Shown here: positions 23,549-32,883 of the stretch, one piece after another
Layout: every line of letters begins with the position of its first letter
Position numbering within the stretch: position 1 is the first letter of the stretch
The notes under the pieces: generated by a model
Seen by the model: the letters and a program-made list of their open reading frames with translations, nothing else
Told to the model about the DNA's origin: nothing
The model's database searches: none
NCBI GenBank assembly: GCA_029260765.1
Contig: JAJDCP010000104.1
Location: 1-49,029 of the forward strand
DNA length: 49,029 bases
Source of the DNA: Planctomycetota bacterium
GTDB lineage: Bacteria > Planctomycetota > J058 > JAJDCP01
Direction: 5' to 3'
Position numbers and translations under genes: made by a program

Positions 23549-25351
23549 CTACGCCTCGCTGGGCGGCACGATCTCGAGCCAATCGAACCAGATCGGATGG
23601 TGCTCTTTGTACCAACGCAAGACTTCCAGCAACAAGACCTGCTGGGCACTGGGCATGACCTCTTCGGCGATGCGGTCGAAAATCACCCGGATCACGCGCG
23701 CTCCCACGTGCTCCAGGGCTTCGCTGCAGACCGTCTGCAGCTCGTTGCGCAGACGCCCCGAGTCGCTGATCTTCACCGCACGCTGACGGAAGTCCTCTCC
23801 GTAGAGGAAGCGGTTGATCAACGGATTGAAGATCAAACGGCTATCCGCGAGTCCTTCCATGAAGCGCAGCGTGAGGTGTATGTTCTTCGCACCCCGCGGT
23901 GTAGCCAGATGGGTCGTGACGCGGTAGACGTTCTCTTCGAGCTTCTCAACACCCGGCGCACCGGTGTACGGATCGGGTTGCATGTACCCGCACAACGCCA
24001 ACACATCCCAGCGTTTCTCGGGAAAGAACTCGTCCGCACGGATGCAGCGCTTGTCGAGGTCGAGGTTGGCCGCGCGCGCCTCTCGGATCATGTCGCGGTA
24101 GCTCTCGAGGCGCTCAGGTTCGAGGGGCGCACCGAACAACTCAGCCATGCGCTCAGCAAAGTTCTCTGCGGCCGGGTCGAGCCGCATCACAAAGCGCTCT
24201 TTGTCATACGACAGCTTGAACTTCGACGAGAACACCGCCAACGAGGACTCGAACCCCAGAGACGGCGCCAACGAAGCCGCCTGCATGGCTTCGGCCGAGG
24301 CCGCATAGCCATCGCAGAAGAACAGATGCGTCGCGCCGTCTTCGTCCTCCCAAGTCCCGATCAGGAATGCGGGCGCATAGGTTCCCGAGTCGGTGAAAGC
24401 CGGGATGCCCGAAGGAGGCAGCCATCCATCTTCAACCAGATGGACACCGAGCGACTGCCATTGGTCCCAAAGGCCTTGCAGTCGGGTGATGCGGCTCTGG
24501 CCCCGCAGCGTCCAGACGTGAATATGCTCGTTGCGGATGCCCGGCCAGGTCGCCTTGATGGCTGCAAGAACCTTATCCCGCGGCGTGTGGTAGTCGATCA
24601 GCACCGCCTGCTCAGCGGCGGTCTCGATGACTTCCTTCGGCAGCAGCAGGTTGCCGATGTAGCCCTCATAGGGCATGGTGATATTGAGCGGTTGGTTGAA
24701 CAGGTGCAGGACGGTCATCGGACCGGTTTTTTTGCCTTTGGCAAACCTCGAGGTGTTCTCGAGTGTGTCGATCGCGGCTCCCCAGATCGTCAGGCCTGCC
24801 TCTTTGGTCTCGGCATAGAATCCGTCCCAGCCGAAGGACGGATCGTTGAGCAGGCGGCTGACCCGGGCGTCGAGCCATTGCGCGACCTGGGGCCGCGCAT
24901 AGACCCGCCCGAAGCCGAGCTGAGGGTTCGAGCCCATCTCCGGACTCTCGCCCGCCTTGGGCATCAAGCCCTCGCCCAGACAAACCATGATGGCGTGGTT
25001 CTCGGGCAGCAAGCGGGTGGCGTACCACAGGCTCTCGCTCATCACGTACGCAGAGATCGCGTCGGCGTCTTTCTTGACGCGGTTGATTCCCACCTTGTCC
25101 ATGCCTCGAGCTTCGCCGAAACGGCCGAAGAGCTGGGTGCCCAGGGCAGTGATGGCCGCGGTCATCGTCGACAGCCGCTCCATCGGGCCATCCATGAAAG
25201 ACAGCGTACGGTGCGCATGCTCGGGCCGGTCCCCGCGCACCCAGTCGACCTCGACGTCTTGCAGCCAGAGGTGGAAACGGCCCAGGATCGGTCGCGTGTC
25301 AAAGGCCCATTGTGCGATCAGGTCAGACTTCTGGCGCTCAGTTGTCTTCAT
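23549..25351 (-). CDS. Conserved-looking 600-residue protein of unknown function
   Basis: 600 residues, no signal peptide or membrane segment, rich in Trp, Met and charged residues, and with strongly coding codon use. I do not recognise a family. Distinct segments include LMPKAGESPEMGSNPQLGFG, PSFGWDGFYAETKEAGLTIW, EHIHVWTLRGQSRITRLQGL and ATHLFFCDGYAASAEAMQAA. The C-terminal third has helical stretches near ELQTVCSEALEHVGARVIRV. ATG 25351 has GGGA upstream; an in-frame extension upstream looks non-coding. It is downstream of the double protease gene on the same strand after 145 bases, so it may be a separate unit. Confidence 0.85.
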   Translation of the reverse strand: MKTTERQKSDLIAQWAFDTRPILGRFHLWLQDVEVDWVRGDRPEHAHRTLSFMDGPMERLSTMTAAITALGTQLFGRFGEARGMDKVGINRVKKDADAISAYVMSESLWYATRLLPENHAIMVCLGEGLMPKAGESPEMGSNPQLGFGRVYARPQVAQWLDARVSRLLNDPSFGWDGFYAETKEAGLTIWGAAIDTLENTSRFAKGKKTGPMTVLHLFNQPLNITMPYEGYIGNLLLPKEVIETAAEQAVLIDYHTPRDKVLAAIKATWPGIRNEHIHVWTLRGQSRITRLQGLWDQWQSLGVHLVEDGWLPPSGIPAFTDSGTYAPAFLIGTWEDEDGATHLFFCDGYAASAEAMQAASLAPSLGFESSLAVFSSKFKLSYDKERFVMRLDPAAENFAERMAELFGAPLEPERLESYRDMIREARAANLDLDKRCIRADEFFPEKRWDVLALCGYMQPDPYTGAPGVEKLEENVYRVTTHLATPRGAKNIHLTLRFMEGLADSRLIFNPLINRFLYGEDFRQRAVKISDSGRLRNELQTVCSEALEHVGARVIRVIFDRIAEEVMPSAQQVLLLEVLRWYKEHHPIWFDWLEIVPPSEA

Positions 25352-25496
25352 GTTCGTCCCGCCGTTTTTGTGCTCAAAGAGCGATTTTCTTGGCAAGACA
25401 GTGTACAGATCTGAGGCCCCTGCCCCTAGCCGAAACTGCAGCAGATCTGCCAGGCAGGCTCCAAGGCCGCGAGTAGGGGGGCCACTGGGAGGTTTG

Positions 25497-27161
25497 TTAT
25501 GGTTCCACCAAACGCAGCAGAGCCAGGGCGCGGGCCGCGGGGGCGGCGTAGTTGGTTCCCTGGAAGGCGCGGGCGACATTGATGCCCACCAGACGGCCTT
25601 CGACATCGATCAAAGGCGTCCCCACCTCGTCGCTGCCAATCGGCGCATCGTGCTGCAGCACCTGCTCATAGGCACGAGGGGTATTGCCGCCGTCGTAGCT
25701 GCCCTGCAGCTCTTGTGAGCGCTGGTAGCTCTCGATCAGCTCGACCAGCAGCTCGCTGCGCAGGGCGCGGGCGAGCCGGAGCATGCCCTTCAAGAGCCGC
25801 TGGGAGCGGCGCGCATCACGCTGGCCCGAGACCCAGTCCGGCGCGGGCGGAGCCACCCGCCGCCAGAGGGTGCTGACCGCGCCACAGGCCGCAGGTCCCT
25901 GATGCCCCAGGGCAACAATGAGCTGGCCAGGCACAGGAAACGCACTCACCTCCCAGCTGACCTTCTCCAGCAGAGCTTCGGGCAACGCCAGCAGCGCCAG
26001 GTCGACCTCATCGTCCTGCGCCACCAGCTCGACTGCATGCCGCGCTCCCAGCAACTCGATCTCCAGGGCTCCTCCCCCAAGACCCGAGGCCTTGGTCACC
26101 AGGTGCTGCGCGCTCAACGCCGTCGCGTACCCCAACGAGACCCCATCACGGTACAACGTCAGGACCTGCGGAGCACGCTGAGCCAGCAGCTCAGCAAACG
26201 CGGGCTCGAGCACCCGGTCGCGCGGGGCTTCTGCAGGGCGTCCCGCCACAGGCGTACGGCGAGCCTGGCCGTTGAGGCCCAGCTGCTCGCGGGCCAGCTC
26301 AGCGGCGGCCTTGCGTGCCTGCCAGTCCGCCTCGCTGAGCGTGAACAGTCGCTCGCTGGCGGCGGATCTTTCCAGGCTTTCCAGAGTGAAACGGTCCACC
26401 AGCCTGAAGATCCGTTCGACCAGTGGATTGTCGAAACGGGCGGACAGGTTCTCATTGAGCTCGAGCAACCCGTTTTCCAGCTCGGGCAGGTATTTGTGGA
26501 GGTTCTCGAGCGAGACTGCAAAGGCGGAGGGCGTGTCGAAGCTGACCGCGCCATTGATGCCGACCAGCTTGCCGTCCAGGTTGAAGAGCGGGCCGCCCGA
26601 GTTGCCATTGAACAGAGGAATGTCCGTCTCGATGCCGTCGGTGTAGTCGAGGAAGCCCGAGACCGTGATGCCGTCGCCCAGACGGTTGACCCGGCCAAAG
26701 CTGAAAGCCGGCCTGAAGTCGGCGCGGATGCCACCAGGATGGCCGAGGGCCGCGACAAAATCGGTCAGCTCAGGGCCCTCGCTGGCCAGCTCGAAGAACG
26801 GCAGGGGCGCTTTGGGAGCTTCGATCAGCTCGAGCAGCGCCAGATCTTTGTAGAAACTGATCCCCAGCAAACGCGCCAGGCCTTTGCGGCCGTCGGCCCA
26901 GATCACCACGGCGTAGCGCGCGCCGGCGGCGACGTGGGCGTTGGTCAACACGCGTCCCTCGGGGCTGACGACGGCGCCGGTGCCCATTCCCAGCGCACCG
27001 AGCACCCCAACCGTGCGGGTCTCTCCGTGGGCTGCCAGCGCAGTCAGGGTCTTGTCGAGCGCGCGCAGCTCGTCGCTGGCGAAGGGCGCAGGCTCCTGGG
27101 CCCCGGCGACCAGCAGGCAGAGCAGCAGGCAGCTGAAGAGAGCCTCGAGACGGAATCGCAT
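25497..27161 (-). CDS. Secreted trypsin-like protease with inactive second domain
   Basis: 554 residues with a signal peptide (1-21). The first trypsin-like (HtrA/S1C) domain has the full triad: His76 in LTNAHV, Asp106 in YKDLALLEL, Ser188 in GNSGGPL. A helical connector (about 235-320) leads to a second trypsin-like fold (about 330-554), where the same positions read TKASG (His lost), DEVDLALL (Asp kept) and DEVGTPL (Ser replaced by Val). The second domain is therefore catalytically dead and may serve as a binding or regulatory module. No PDZ domain is visible. ATG 27161 has AAAGGA eight bases upstream. It acts in the envelope or outside the cell. Confidence 0.88.
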   Translation of the reverse strand: MRFRLEALFSCLLLCLLVAGAQEPAPFASDELRALDKTLTALAAHGETRTVGVLGALGMGTGAVVSPEGRVLTNAHVAAGARYAVVIWADGRKGLARLLGISFYKDLALLELIEAPKAPLPFFELASEGPELTDFVAALGHPGGIRADFRPAFSFGRVNRLGDGITVSGFLDYTDGIETDIPLFNGNSGGPLFNLDGKLVGINGAVSFDTPSAFAVSLENLHKYLPELENGLLELNENLSARFDNPLVERIFRLVDRFTLESLERSAASERLFTLSEADWQARKAAAELAREQLGLNGQARRTPVAGRPAEAPRDRVLEPAFAELLAQRAPQVLTLYRDGVSLGYATALSAQHLVTKASGLGGGALEIELLGARHAVELVAQDDEVDLALLALPEALLEKVSWEVSAFPVPGQLIVALGHQGPAACGAVSTLWRRVAPPAPDWVSGQRDARRSQRLLKGMLRLARALRSELLVELIESYQRSQELQGSYDGGNTPRAYEQVLQHDAPIGSDEVGTPLIDVEGRLVGINVARAFQGTNYAAPAARALALLRLVEP

Positions 27162-27244
27162 GGGAAGTCCTTTCTCTGGTGGTGATGCAGAGTCGTACGC
27201 TACAAACGCCGCGGCGTTGGTCCCCAGCTGGAAGTCAGTGTGGC

Positions 27245-27697
27245 TCAGGAGCCTCGAGCCCAGGGTGGGCGCCGGTCGGGCTTGCCCTTCCCGGGCAGGG
27301 GAGTCTTGCGCGCCGGGGAGGGAGGCCGACCGCTCCCCTTGGACCGTGGCTTCTCAGCGGAGGGAGGCCGGCCGTGGCGCGCAGGGCGCTTGACGCTGTC
27401 GTCGTAGCCCTTGCGGGGGATCGTGCCGAAGCGTTCCTCGGCAGGAATCGGCTGCACGGGAGGCGGAGCCGGCTGGAGCGCCGCATACAGCCACCCGAAC
27501 AAACCGATCAGAGCGAGCAGCGACCCCAACGCGAGCGCACCGTACCAAGCTGCTGCCGGCAGTTGCAGGTCCGTCAGCAACTCGGGGCCCAGCAGCCCCC
27601 CTGCAGCGAGCAGAATCCCCACCAGCAGGCAGACAAACCAGCGCCTGCGCCCTCTGTGCTGGGCCCGGCGCCGTGCCTGATCCTGCCAGAAGCTCAT
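27245..27697 (-). CDS. Two-helix membrane protein with basic Pro-rich tail
   Basis: 150 residues. A basic start (FWQDQARRRAQHRGRRRW) is followed by two hydrophobic helices (about 20-40 and 50-75) and a long tail rich in Pro, Arg, Lys and Gly (KRPARHGRPPSAEKP, KTPLPGKGKPDRRPP). ATG 27697 has GGAGGG six bases upstream. No family recognised. It lies 83 bases upstream of the double protease gene on the same strand, so the two may be co-transcribed. Confidence 0.7.
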   Translation of the reverse strand: MSFWQDQARRRAQHRGRRRWFVCLLVGILLAAGGLLGPELLTDLQLPAAAWYGALALGSLLALIGLFGWLYAALQPAPPPVQPIPAEERFGTIPRKGYDDSVKRPARHGRPPSAEKPRSKGSGRPPSPARKTPLPGKGKPDRRPPWARGS

Positions 27698-27758
27698 CAC
27701 ACGCCCTCCCACTGGGTCCATTCTAGCAGAGGCTTGCAGGAATTTGTGTGCGGGCGCG

Positions 27759-28532
27759 TCAGGCGCATAGCTCCTGCACGCGTCGAAGGACCTCTGGATG
27801 GCCCGGCGCCCCACGCAGCAGCAATGCCTCGGGGAATCCCTGCGCAACCCGGGCTTGGGTGCGCTGATCCCGGATCCCGGCGATCACCAGCGCGGGAGGT
27901 TTTTCCAACGCTTGCCAGCACGCGGCGAGCAGCTTGAGGCCCGTCATCGGCTTGCGGCCGAGGTCGAACAACAGCAGGCGCAGTCCACGGAGCCGCGGAG
28001 CGAAGTCGGCATGTTTGGCTGACACCGCGGGCAGCCCCTGCTCTGCCAGCCCCCGACACGCGCGCTCGCTGCGGGCGGCGTCTTCGGAGACCACCAGGAC
28101 CGTGAAGTCCTCCGTGGCAGCTGGCTTGCGCGCCGGTTTACGGACTTTGGGGGCGGCCGGGGGAACGGCCCCGGACGCACCACTATCGAGCTGTTTGAGC
28201 AAGCGTTTGGGCGCGAACGCCCGGTAGCTCTCTTCGAGCCACTCTTCGAGCATCGGCACCGGCGCCCCCTCGCCCTCCGCGAAGCGCGCGGTCACCCAAC
28301 CGCTCTTCCCCAGCCCATAGCCGGTCGGCTGGCTGCACGGAAGGGACAATGCTGCCAGGTTCGACTGTGGCAGCTTGACAGACAGGCTCCAACCGCCGTC
28401 TTTGGCGTAACCCATGAAGGCGAAACTCTTGCCTTTGACCTTCAAAGCAGGATGCCCCCAGGGAGTCTCCTCGTAGGCCTCGGGCAAGCTCAGTCCGTAT
28501 TCATGTACGGCATCGTAACCTGGGTCGCTCAT
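27759..28532 (-). CDS. MmcQ/YjbR protein fused to degenerate receiver domain
   Basis: 257 residues. Residues 1-115 are an MmcQ/YjbR (DUF419) domain with EETPWGHPALKVKGKSFAFM and KLPQSNLAAL, a small fold found in DNA-binding-like proteins of unclear role. An Ala/Pro/Lys linker (about 120-140) joins it to a receiver-like domain (143-255): VLVVSED, then Asp190 in LLFDLGRKPMTGLKLL. The conserved Thr/Ser and Lys positions read Ala (VIAG) and Arg (LLLRG), so phosphorylation signalling is doubtful. ATG 28532 has AGGAG nine bases upstream. I know the two domains separately; the combination is unusual. Confidence 0.8.
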   Translation of the reverse strand: MSDPGYDAVHEYGLSLPEAYEETPWGHPALKVKGKSFAFMGYAKDGGWSLSVKLPQSNLAALSLPCSQPTGYGLGKSGWVTARFAEGEGAPVPMLEEWLEESYRAFAPKRLLKQLDSGASGAVPPAAPKVRKPARKPAATEDFTVLVVSEDAARSERACRGLAEQGLPAVSAKHADFAPRLRGLRLLLFDLGRKPMTGLKLLAACWQALEKPPALVIAGIRDQRTQARVAQGFPEALLLRGAPGHPEVLRRVQELCA

Positions 28533-28670
28533 GGCAAAGATCTCCTGGTGCAAAGCTCGAGGGCAGGTTGGGGACACGACTTCGCTGCCCGAGCACGTCC
28601 CGTTACACCTTACAGAAGAATACAGCGACGTGAGTAGCCTCCGTCTTCTGCCACGAACGTCCGAGAAAGC

Positions 28671-30350
28671 CTACTCACGGTGTCCGAGCACGTCGACCAG
28701 GCAGCGCGGCCGGTCACCCAGCTCGCGGTAGACGGCCACCAACTCGACCTTGCCATCGCCGTCAAAGTCCGCGGGCTCGAGGCTCTCCAGCAGGAACGGG
28801 GCACCCCGCAACTGCACCCGTGCATCAGGTTCGCGGTCACCCGTCAGCACGCTGGCGCGCTGCTTGGCCAGGCTCTCCATCCAGCTCAAGATGCGGTCGA
28901 GGTTCCAGATGCGGTCTTCGTCTTCAAAGAGCAGGCGGCGGAACTCGGTCTCCTTCAACCCCTCCTCGCTCTCGATGCTGCTGCCGGTGTCATACCAGAC
29001 CGAAAACTCCTGGTCCTGGCCGATCTCGGCGGGTCTTTCCCACAGCGCCAGGTCTTCGCTGCCGTCGTGGTCGAAGTCGCCTGCAGCCACCTGCTGGAAC
29101 GCGCTATCGATAGCACGCAGGCGCTCTATCAACGTGCTGGCATCGCGCAGGATGTCGGTGATCGCGGGCAGCCGCACGGTGATCTCACTCTTCCAGGCTG
29201 CGCTGGTGTCGTAGGCCCGGCCCCCATCGTTGCGGTAGCCGAGCGCGGCCACCTCGACATCCCAGGAGCTGAGCAACCCCAGAATCAGGGTGGCGACTGT
29301 CGGCACCTGGACCTTGAGCAGAACCAGCTCGGGGAACTGGTCGTCGTCAAGCTTGACCAGCAGCAAAGCGGTGACATCGTCTGCGACCTTCAGAATCGTT
29401 GAGGGTTCGGTGAACTGGGGCCCGGCCTCGCTGCCATGGAAGACCCAGACCTTGCGTCGGTGCGCCAGTACGTAGTCGGGGATGCCGTCGTCGTCGAGAT
29501 CGCGCGACTGGTAGGTGGTGCGGTCGCCGCCGGCCAGCGTTCGTCCCGGTCTGATGCTCGACTCGGGGCTGGTGTCCTTGAAGATCTTCAAGTCGAGCTT
29601 TACATCGGCCTGAGCAGGGAAGCTCCCGTCAGCACCCTGAAGGTGGAACGCCCGCAGGTCTCCGTCCTCGACCAGCAGGTCCGGGCGTCCATCGCCGTTG
29701 ACATCGCGGGTTCGCAGCTGAGGGATGCTGAACAGGCTGGCCAACTCATCGGACAGCGATGTCGTGCGGGTCAAGCGCGACTCGGACATGCGCACATCGA
29801 CCGAGGCCGTCTTGCGCCAACCAGCCTCGCCACCAGCCATCCACAGCTCGACCTGATCCTGGCCGGGAATCACCAGGTCGGGCTGGCCGTCGTTGTTGAC
29901 GTCCGGTGTGATGGGCGCCAGCACGGGCCGGCCCGTGCGCAGGGCAAAGCGTGCGCGGCGAATCAGGCGCACCGGCGCCTCGCTGAAGACACCGTCAGCG
30001 TCTGCAGGGTAGACAAACAACCCTTTAGGTGTGAGCGCCACCAGCTGTGGGCCCCGGCCGGTCTGTTGCAGGTCGGCCAGCGCCAGCACAGTCTGGCTGG
30101 GATAGGTCAGAAACTGCTCGCCGCGCGGGCCGGCTTCGAGCAACCCGCCCTCAGGGTCGTGCACCCAGGTGCGGATCTCGCCTTCCCGTCCGATCAACAC
30201 CAACTCGTCGCGGCCGTCACCGTTCAAGTCGATCAGCAGATGGCAGGCGGCGTCGAAACCGGGATCCATGCTCTGCAAGGTCTCGATCTCGGCTACGGCC
30301 GTCGAGAGAAGCAGCAGCACACTCAACAACAGGCGTGTGGGCGTGCTCAT
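28671..30350 (-). CDS. Secreted FG-GAP/VCBS repeat protein, second of pair
   Basis: 559 residues with a signal peptide (PTRLLLSVLLLLSTAVA). The chain carries at least six Ca-binding FG-GAP/VCBS-type loops: DLNGDGRDELVLIG, DVNNDGQPDLVIPG, DVNGDGRPDLLVEDG, DLDDDGIPDYVLAH, DFDHDGSEDLALWE and DFDGDGKVELVAVY. Spread along the length, these predict a beta-propeller. Such proteins often bind ligands or partners at the surface. The ATG at 30350 overlaps the stop of the previous gene (ATGA), with GAGG five bases upstream. Last gene of the ABC/PDZ operon. Confidence 0.88.
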   Translation of the reverse strand: MSTPTRLLLSVLLLLSTAVAEIETLQSMDPGFDAACHLLIDLNGDGRDELVLIGREGEIRTWVHDPEGGLLEAGPRGEQFLTYPSQTVLALADLQQTGRGPQLVALTPKGLFVYPADADGVFSEAPVRLIRRARFALRTGRPVLAPITPDVNNDGQPDLVIPGQDQVELWMAGGEAGWRKTASVDVRMSESRLTRTTSLSDELASLFSIPQLRTRDVNGDGRPDLLVEDGDLRAFHLQGADGSFPAQADVKLDLKIFKDTSPESSIRPGRTLAGGDRTTYQSRDLDDDGIPDYVLAHRRKVWVFHGSEAGPQFTEPSTILKVADDVTALLLVKLDDDQFPELVLLKVQVPTVATLILGLLSSWDVEVAALGYRNDGGRAYDTSAAWKSEITVRLPAITDILRDASTLIERLRAIDSAFQQVAAGDFDHDGSEDLALWERPAEIGQDQEFSVWYDTGSSIESEEGLKETEFRRLLFEDEDRIWNLDRILSWMESLAKQRASVLTGDREPDARVQLRGAPFLLESLEPADFDGDGKVELVAVYRELGDRPRCLVDVLGHRE

Positions 30351-31921
30351 GGGAACCTCACGTGCAGCAAACGGGTGCGCTCGATGATCAAGAGATCGGG
30401 GTTGGAAGCAGGACCGGGTACCAGCGCAAGATCGGACTCGGCGCTGATGCGGAGCTCCCACAGAGGCCGCGCTTCTACGCTGAGCTCGCCCTGATTGTTC
30501 CGCAGCATCAGGATCTTCAAGCGCTCGGGCTCATCGCGCAGCAACATCTCGCGCACGCCGTCCCCCGTGACATCGCCGAAAAAGCGCGAGACGATCTCGC
30601 GGCGGCTACTGCGCAGACCATCCGCCGAGACCGCGATGGGATGGGTGAGGCTGGGCGAGCGCGCAAACTTTCCGCCCTGATTCAGGAAGACGTACAGCTC
30701 GACATCGAGCTTCTGGCTGGCCGAAGCCCGCATGGTATCGATCAGGTCGGGCCGCATCGCGCCGACCACCAGGTCAGGCAGCCCATTGCCATCGACGTCG
30801 GTGAAGCGCGGAATACCCGCAAAACCATCGAGCAGCAGCAGCTGCTGCGGCACGCCTTCCGCTCCGAAGAGCGGATGGTCTTTGGGCTGCCCGCGGTCCT
30901 GAAGAAAGACCAGCAGCTGCGTGCGGATCTCGTCGGAGCCGGTGTCTCCAGCGACCATCACACAATCTGCCCGGCCGTCCCCCGTCAGCTCGGGAAGATG
31001 TGCACTGTAGGAGACGTCGAGGCGCCTCTTTTGGTCGGCGCTGACGGGAAGCGCATAGCGCTGCCCGGGTACGCTCGAGAAGCCCCGCACCGATCCCGGC
31101 GCATCGGTGTCTTCGTGCGACCAGACCAACAGCTCCAAGGGGGTCTGCGCGACGATGTCCAGGTCGCCATCCCCGTCCCAATCAACGATCTGCGGGGCCG
31201 GCACAGCTTCGGCAACTTCCAACAAAGGTCCGGGAGGCACGGCGTTGTCGCTCACTCGCATACGCTCGCCCATGCGTTGCCGCGCAGCCCGGCCGCGAGC
31301 GCGCATCGCTGCCAGCGAAAAGCCCCCATGCCAGAAGTCACCGCCGGGCAGGCGCAACTCGACGCTGTCGAACAGCACGTCGCTGACGAGCCGCTCCTGA
31401 AAGGCGAGCAGATAGCTGCCGTGGCGCGGCATGAGCAGGTCGTCGAGGCCGTCGCCGTCGAAATCCGCGACCCCCTCCTGCCAGGGGATGCACTCATAGC
31501 GATGCGGCAACTGCCAGAGGAAAGCGCCCCCCAACAGCCGCACAAAGCGCTGCTCGTCATCAGTGGTTGGACGCCAGGCGAAGGCTCCCGAAGCAGAGAA
31601 GAGCACGACCTCTTTGCCGGCATCCTGGTGGACGTCGCCCACCGCATAGGCACAGACATCGGGCGTCAGCTCGAGGCTGTAATCAGGCTGGCTCTGGAAG
31701 AGGGTCGCCGCGTCGCGGGCCAGGTGCACCTGCAGCAGGCGATGGCCCTCGCCATACAGCAGCAGGACCAGGTCAGGCTGGCCGTCGAGGTTGACATCTT
31801 CGCTGAGCAGGCTCTTGATCGAGTGGTCAGCCGGGGCGTCCACTGTCGTGACCCGACCCAGGGGATCCTGGCCGAAGCTCACAGCAGCGAGACAACAGAC
31901 CAACAATGCCAGGCGCTTCAA
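30347..31921 (-). CDS. Secreted FG-GAP/VCBS repeat protein, first of pair
   Basis: 524 residues with a signal peptide (KRLALLVCCLAAVSFG). FG-GAP/VCBS-type loops: DVNLDGQPDLVLLL, DFDGDGLDDLLMPR, DWDGDGDLDIVAQT, TGDGRADCVMVAGD, DVDGNGLPDLVVGA and DVTGDGVREMLLRD, again predicting a beta-propeller. It is clearly of the same general class as its neighbour but not a close copy, so the pair may form a heteromer. The start is TTG 31921, overlapping the stop of the PDZ lipoprotein gene (TTGA), with GGAGG upstream; the rare start suggests expression tied to coupling. Confidence 0.88.
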   Translation of the reverse strand: MKRLALLVCCLAAVSFGQDPLGRVTTVDAPADHSIKSLLSEDVNLDGQPDLVLLLYGEGHRLLQVHLARDAATLFQSQPDYSLELTPDVCAYAVGDVHQDAGKEVVLFSASGAFAWRPTTDDEQRFVRLLGGAFLWQLPHRYECIPWQEGVADFDGDGLDDLLMPRHGSYLLAFQERLVSDVLFDSVELRLPGGDFWHGGFSLAAMRARGRAARQRMGERMRVSDNAVPPGPLLEVAEAVPAPQIVDWDGDGDLDIVAQTPLELLVWSHEDTDAPGSVRGFSSVPGQRYALPVSADQKRRLDVSYSAHLPELTGDGRADCVMVAGDTGSDEIRTQLLVFLQDRGQPKDHPLFGAEGVPQQLLLLDGFAGIPRFTDVDGNGLPDLVVGAMRPDLIDTMRASASQKLDVELYVFLNQGGKFARSPSLTHPIAVSADGLRSSRREIVSRFFGDVTGDGVREMLLRDEPERLKILMLRNNQGELSVEARPLWELRISAESDLALVPGPASNPDLLIIERTRLLHVRFP

Positions 31922-32883
31922 TGCTCCACCTCCTCGAGGACATCGGCGTCACCGCCCTCGAATGAGAAAAACCAGAGCAGGCGAAACTGCCAGGCGGCCG
32001 CCGTGCCGCCCCAACCCACCAAGCCGAACAGGATCTGGGTGTCGGTCTCTTGGCCGTCATCGGTGTACCAATAGATCGGAGGAATGAAGATCGAGCGGGT
32101 CCGGCCTTCGCGTTCGCTCAAGGACACCTCGATGGAACGACGCTCGCCTTTCCTGACCGTCTCGAGCTTCAGGATGTCATCGGCGGCCCGGATCGCGTCG
32201 AGCACAAGCTGCGGATGGGCCACGGGCTTCTCTGCCACATGGGCGATCAGGTCGCCGAACTGCACGCCTTCTGCGCGCAGCGGACTGCGGGCATCGAGCC
32301 CTACGACCACAGCTCCTGCGCCCGGCGCCAGCCCCGCGGCCCGGGCCTCGACCTCGGTGGCCGTGCGCAGCACGACACCCACGCGATCCTCTTCACGGAA
32401 GCGCTCGACGGCGTGACGGCCTGGCGCGTGCAGACGTTGTTGGACAGCAACTTGCAGCTCGGCCTCGACTCCGGCCCGGTCGTAGATCAGCTGCAGGCTG
32501 CTGCCGGGCTCTGCATCCAGCTCGACGGCCCGCCAGTCGCTCGGCCACGCCAGCTCACGGATACTGCCGTCGGGCATGCCCACCTCGAAGATCAAATCCC
32601 CGACGAAGACACCCGCTGCATCGCCGGGGGAATTTTCGACCACCCGCGTCACCCTGACCCCCTCAGGCTCTTCACCGGCCAAAGCGTCGAGGTCCTGGCG
32701 CGAGTCCGCCACGTAGATGCCCGTGAATCCGCCCAATTTGAGGCCCAGGCGCGCTGCCTCATCGGCCGGAGCCTCGAAATGCTGCAGAGGTTCTTCCATC
32801 GTGCGCAGAGGAGGTTTCTTGCGTGGCAGTCCGCTACAACCGCATACGAGCAGCACTAGACACAGGGGCGCACTCCACTTCAC
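31918..32883 (-). CDS. PDZ-domain lipoprotein
   Basis: 321 residues. The N-terminus is a lipoprotein signal (SAPLCLVLLVCGCSGL) with Cys in a lipobox-like context. Two PDZ-like modules follow: VRVTRVVENSPGDAAGVFVGDLIFEVG and, after about 100 residues, LAPGAGAVVVGLDARSPLRAEGVQFGDLIAHVAEKPV. There is no protease domain, so it is probably a scaffold or peptide-binding subunit. The C-terminus has two aromatic-rich strands. Start GTG 32883 overlaps the stop of the ABC gene (GTGA) and has GGAGG eight bases upstream. It sits between the transporter and the two FG-GAP genes in the operon. Confidence 0.85.
   Translation of the reverse strand: MKWSAPLCLVLLVCGCSGLPRKKPPLRTMEEPLQHFEAPADEAARLGLKLGGFTGIYVADSRQDLDALAGEEPEGVRVTRVVENSPGDAAGVFVGDLIFEVGMPDGSIRELAWPSDWRAVELDAEPGSSLQLIYDRAGVEAELQVAVQQRLHAPGRHAVERFREEDRVGVVLRTATEVEARAAGLAPGAGAVVVGLDARSPLRAEGVQFGDLIAHVAEKPVAHPQLVLDAIRAADDILKLETVRKGERRSIEVSLSEREGRTRSIFIPPIYWYTDDGQETDTQILFGLVGWGGTAAAWQFRLLWFFSFEGGDADVLEEVEH

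Noticed and set aside
25352..25496. Second sigma-54-like promoter (CTGGCAG-N5-CTGCA) on the minus strand upstream of the 600-residue gene
   Set aside because: Two mismatches at the most conserved positions; could occur by chance in GC-rich sequence.
30047..32074. 675-codon open frame on the plus strand over the FG-GAP genes
   Set aside because: Shadow of the overlapping minus-strand FG-GAP genes, whose Ca-binding loops are unmistakable.
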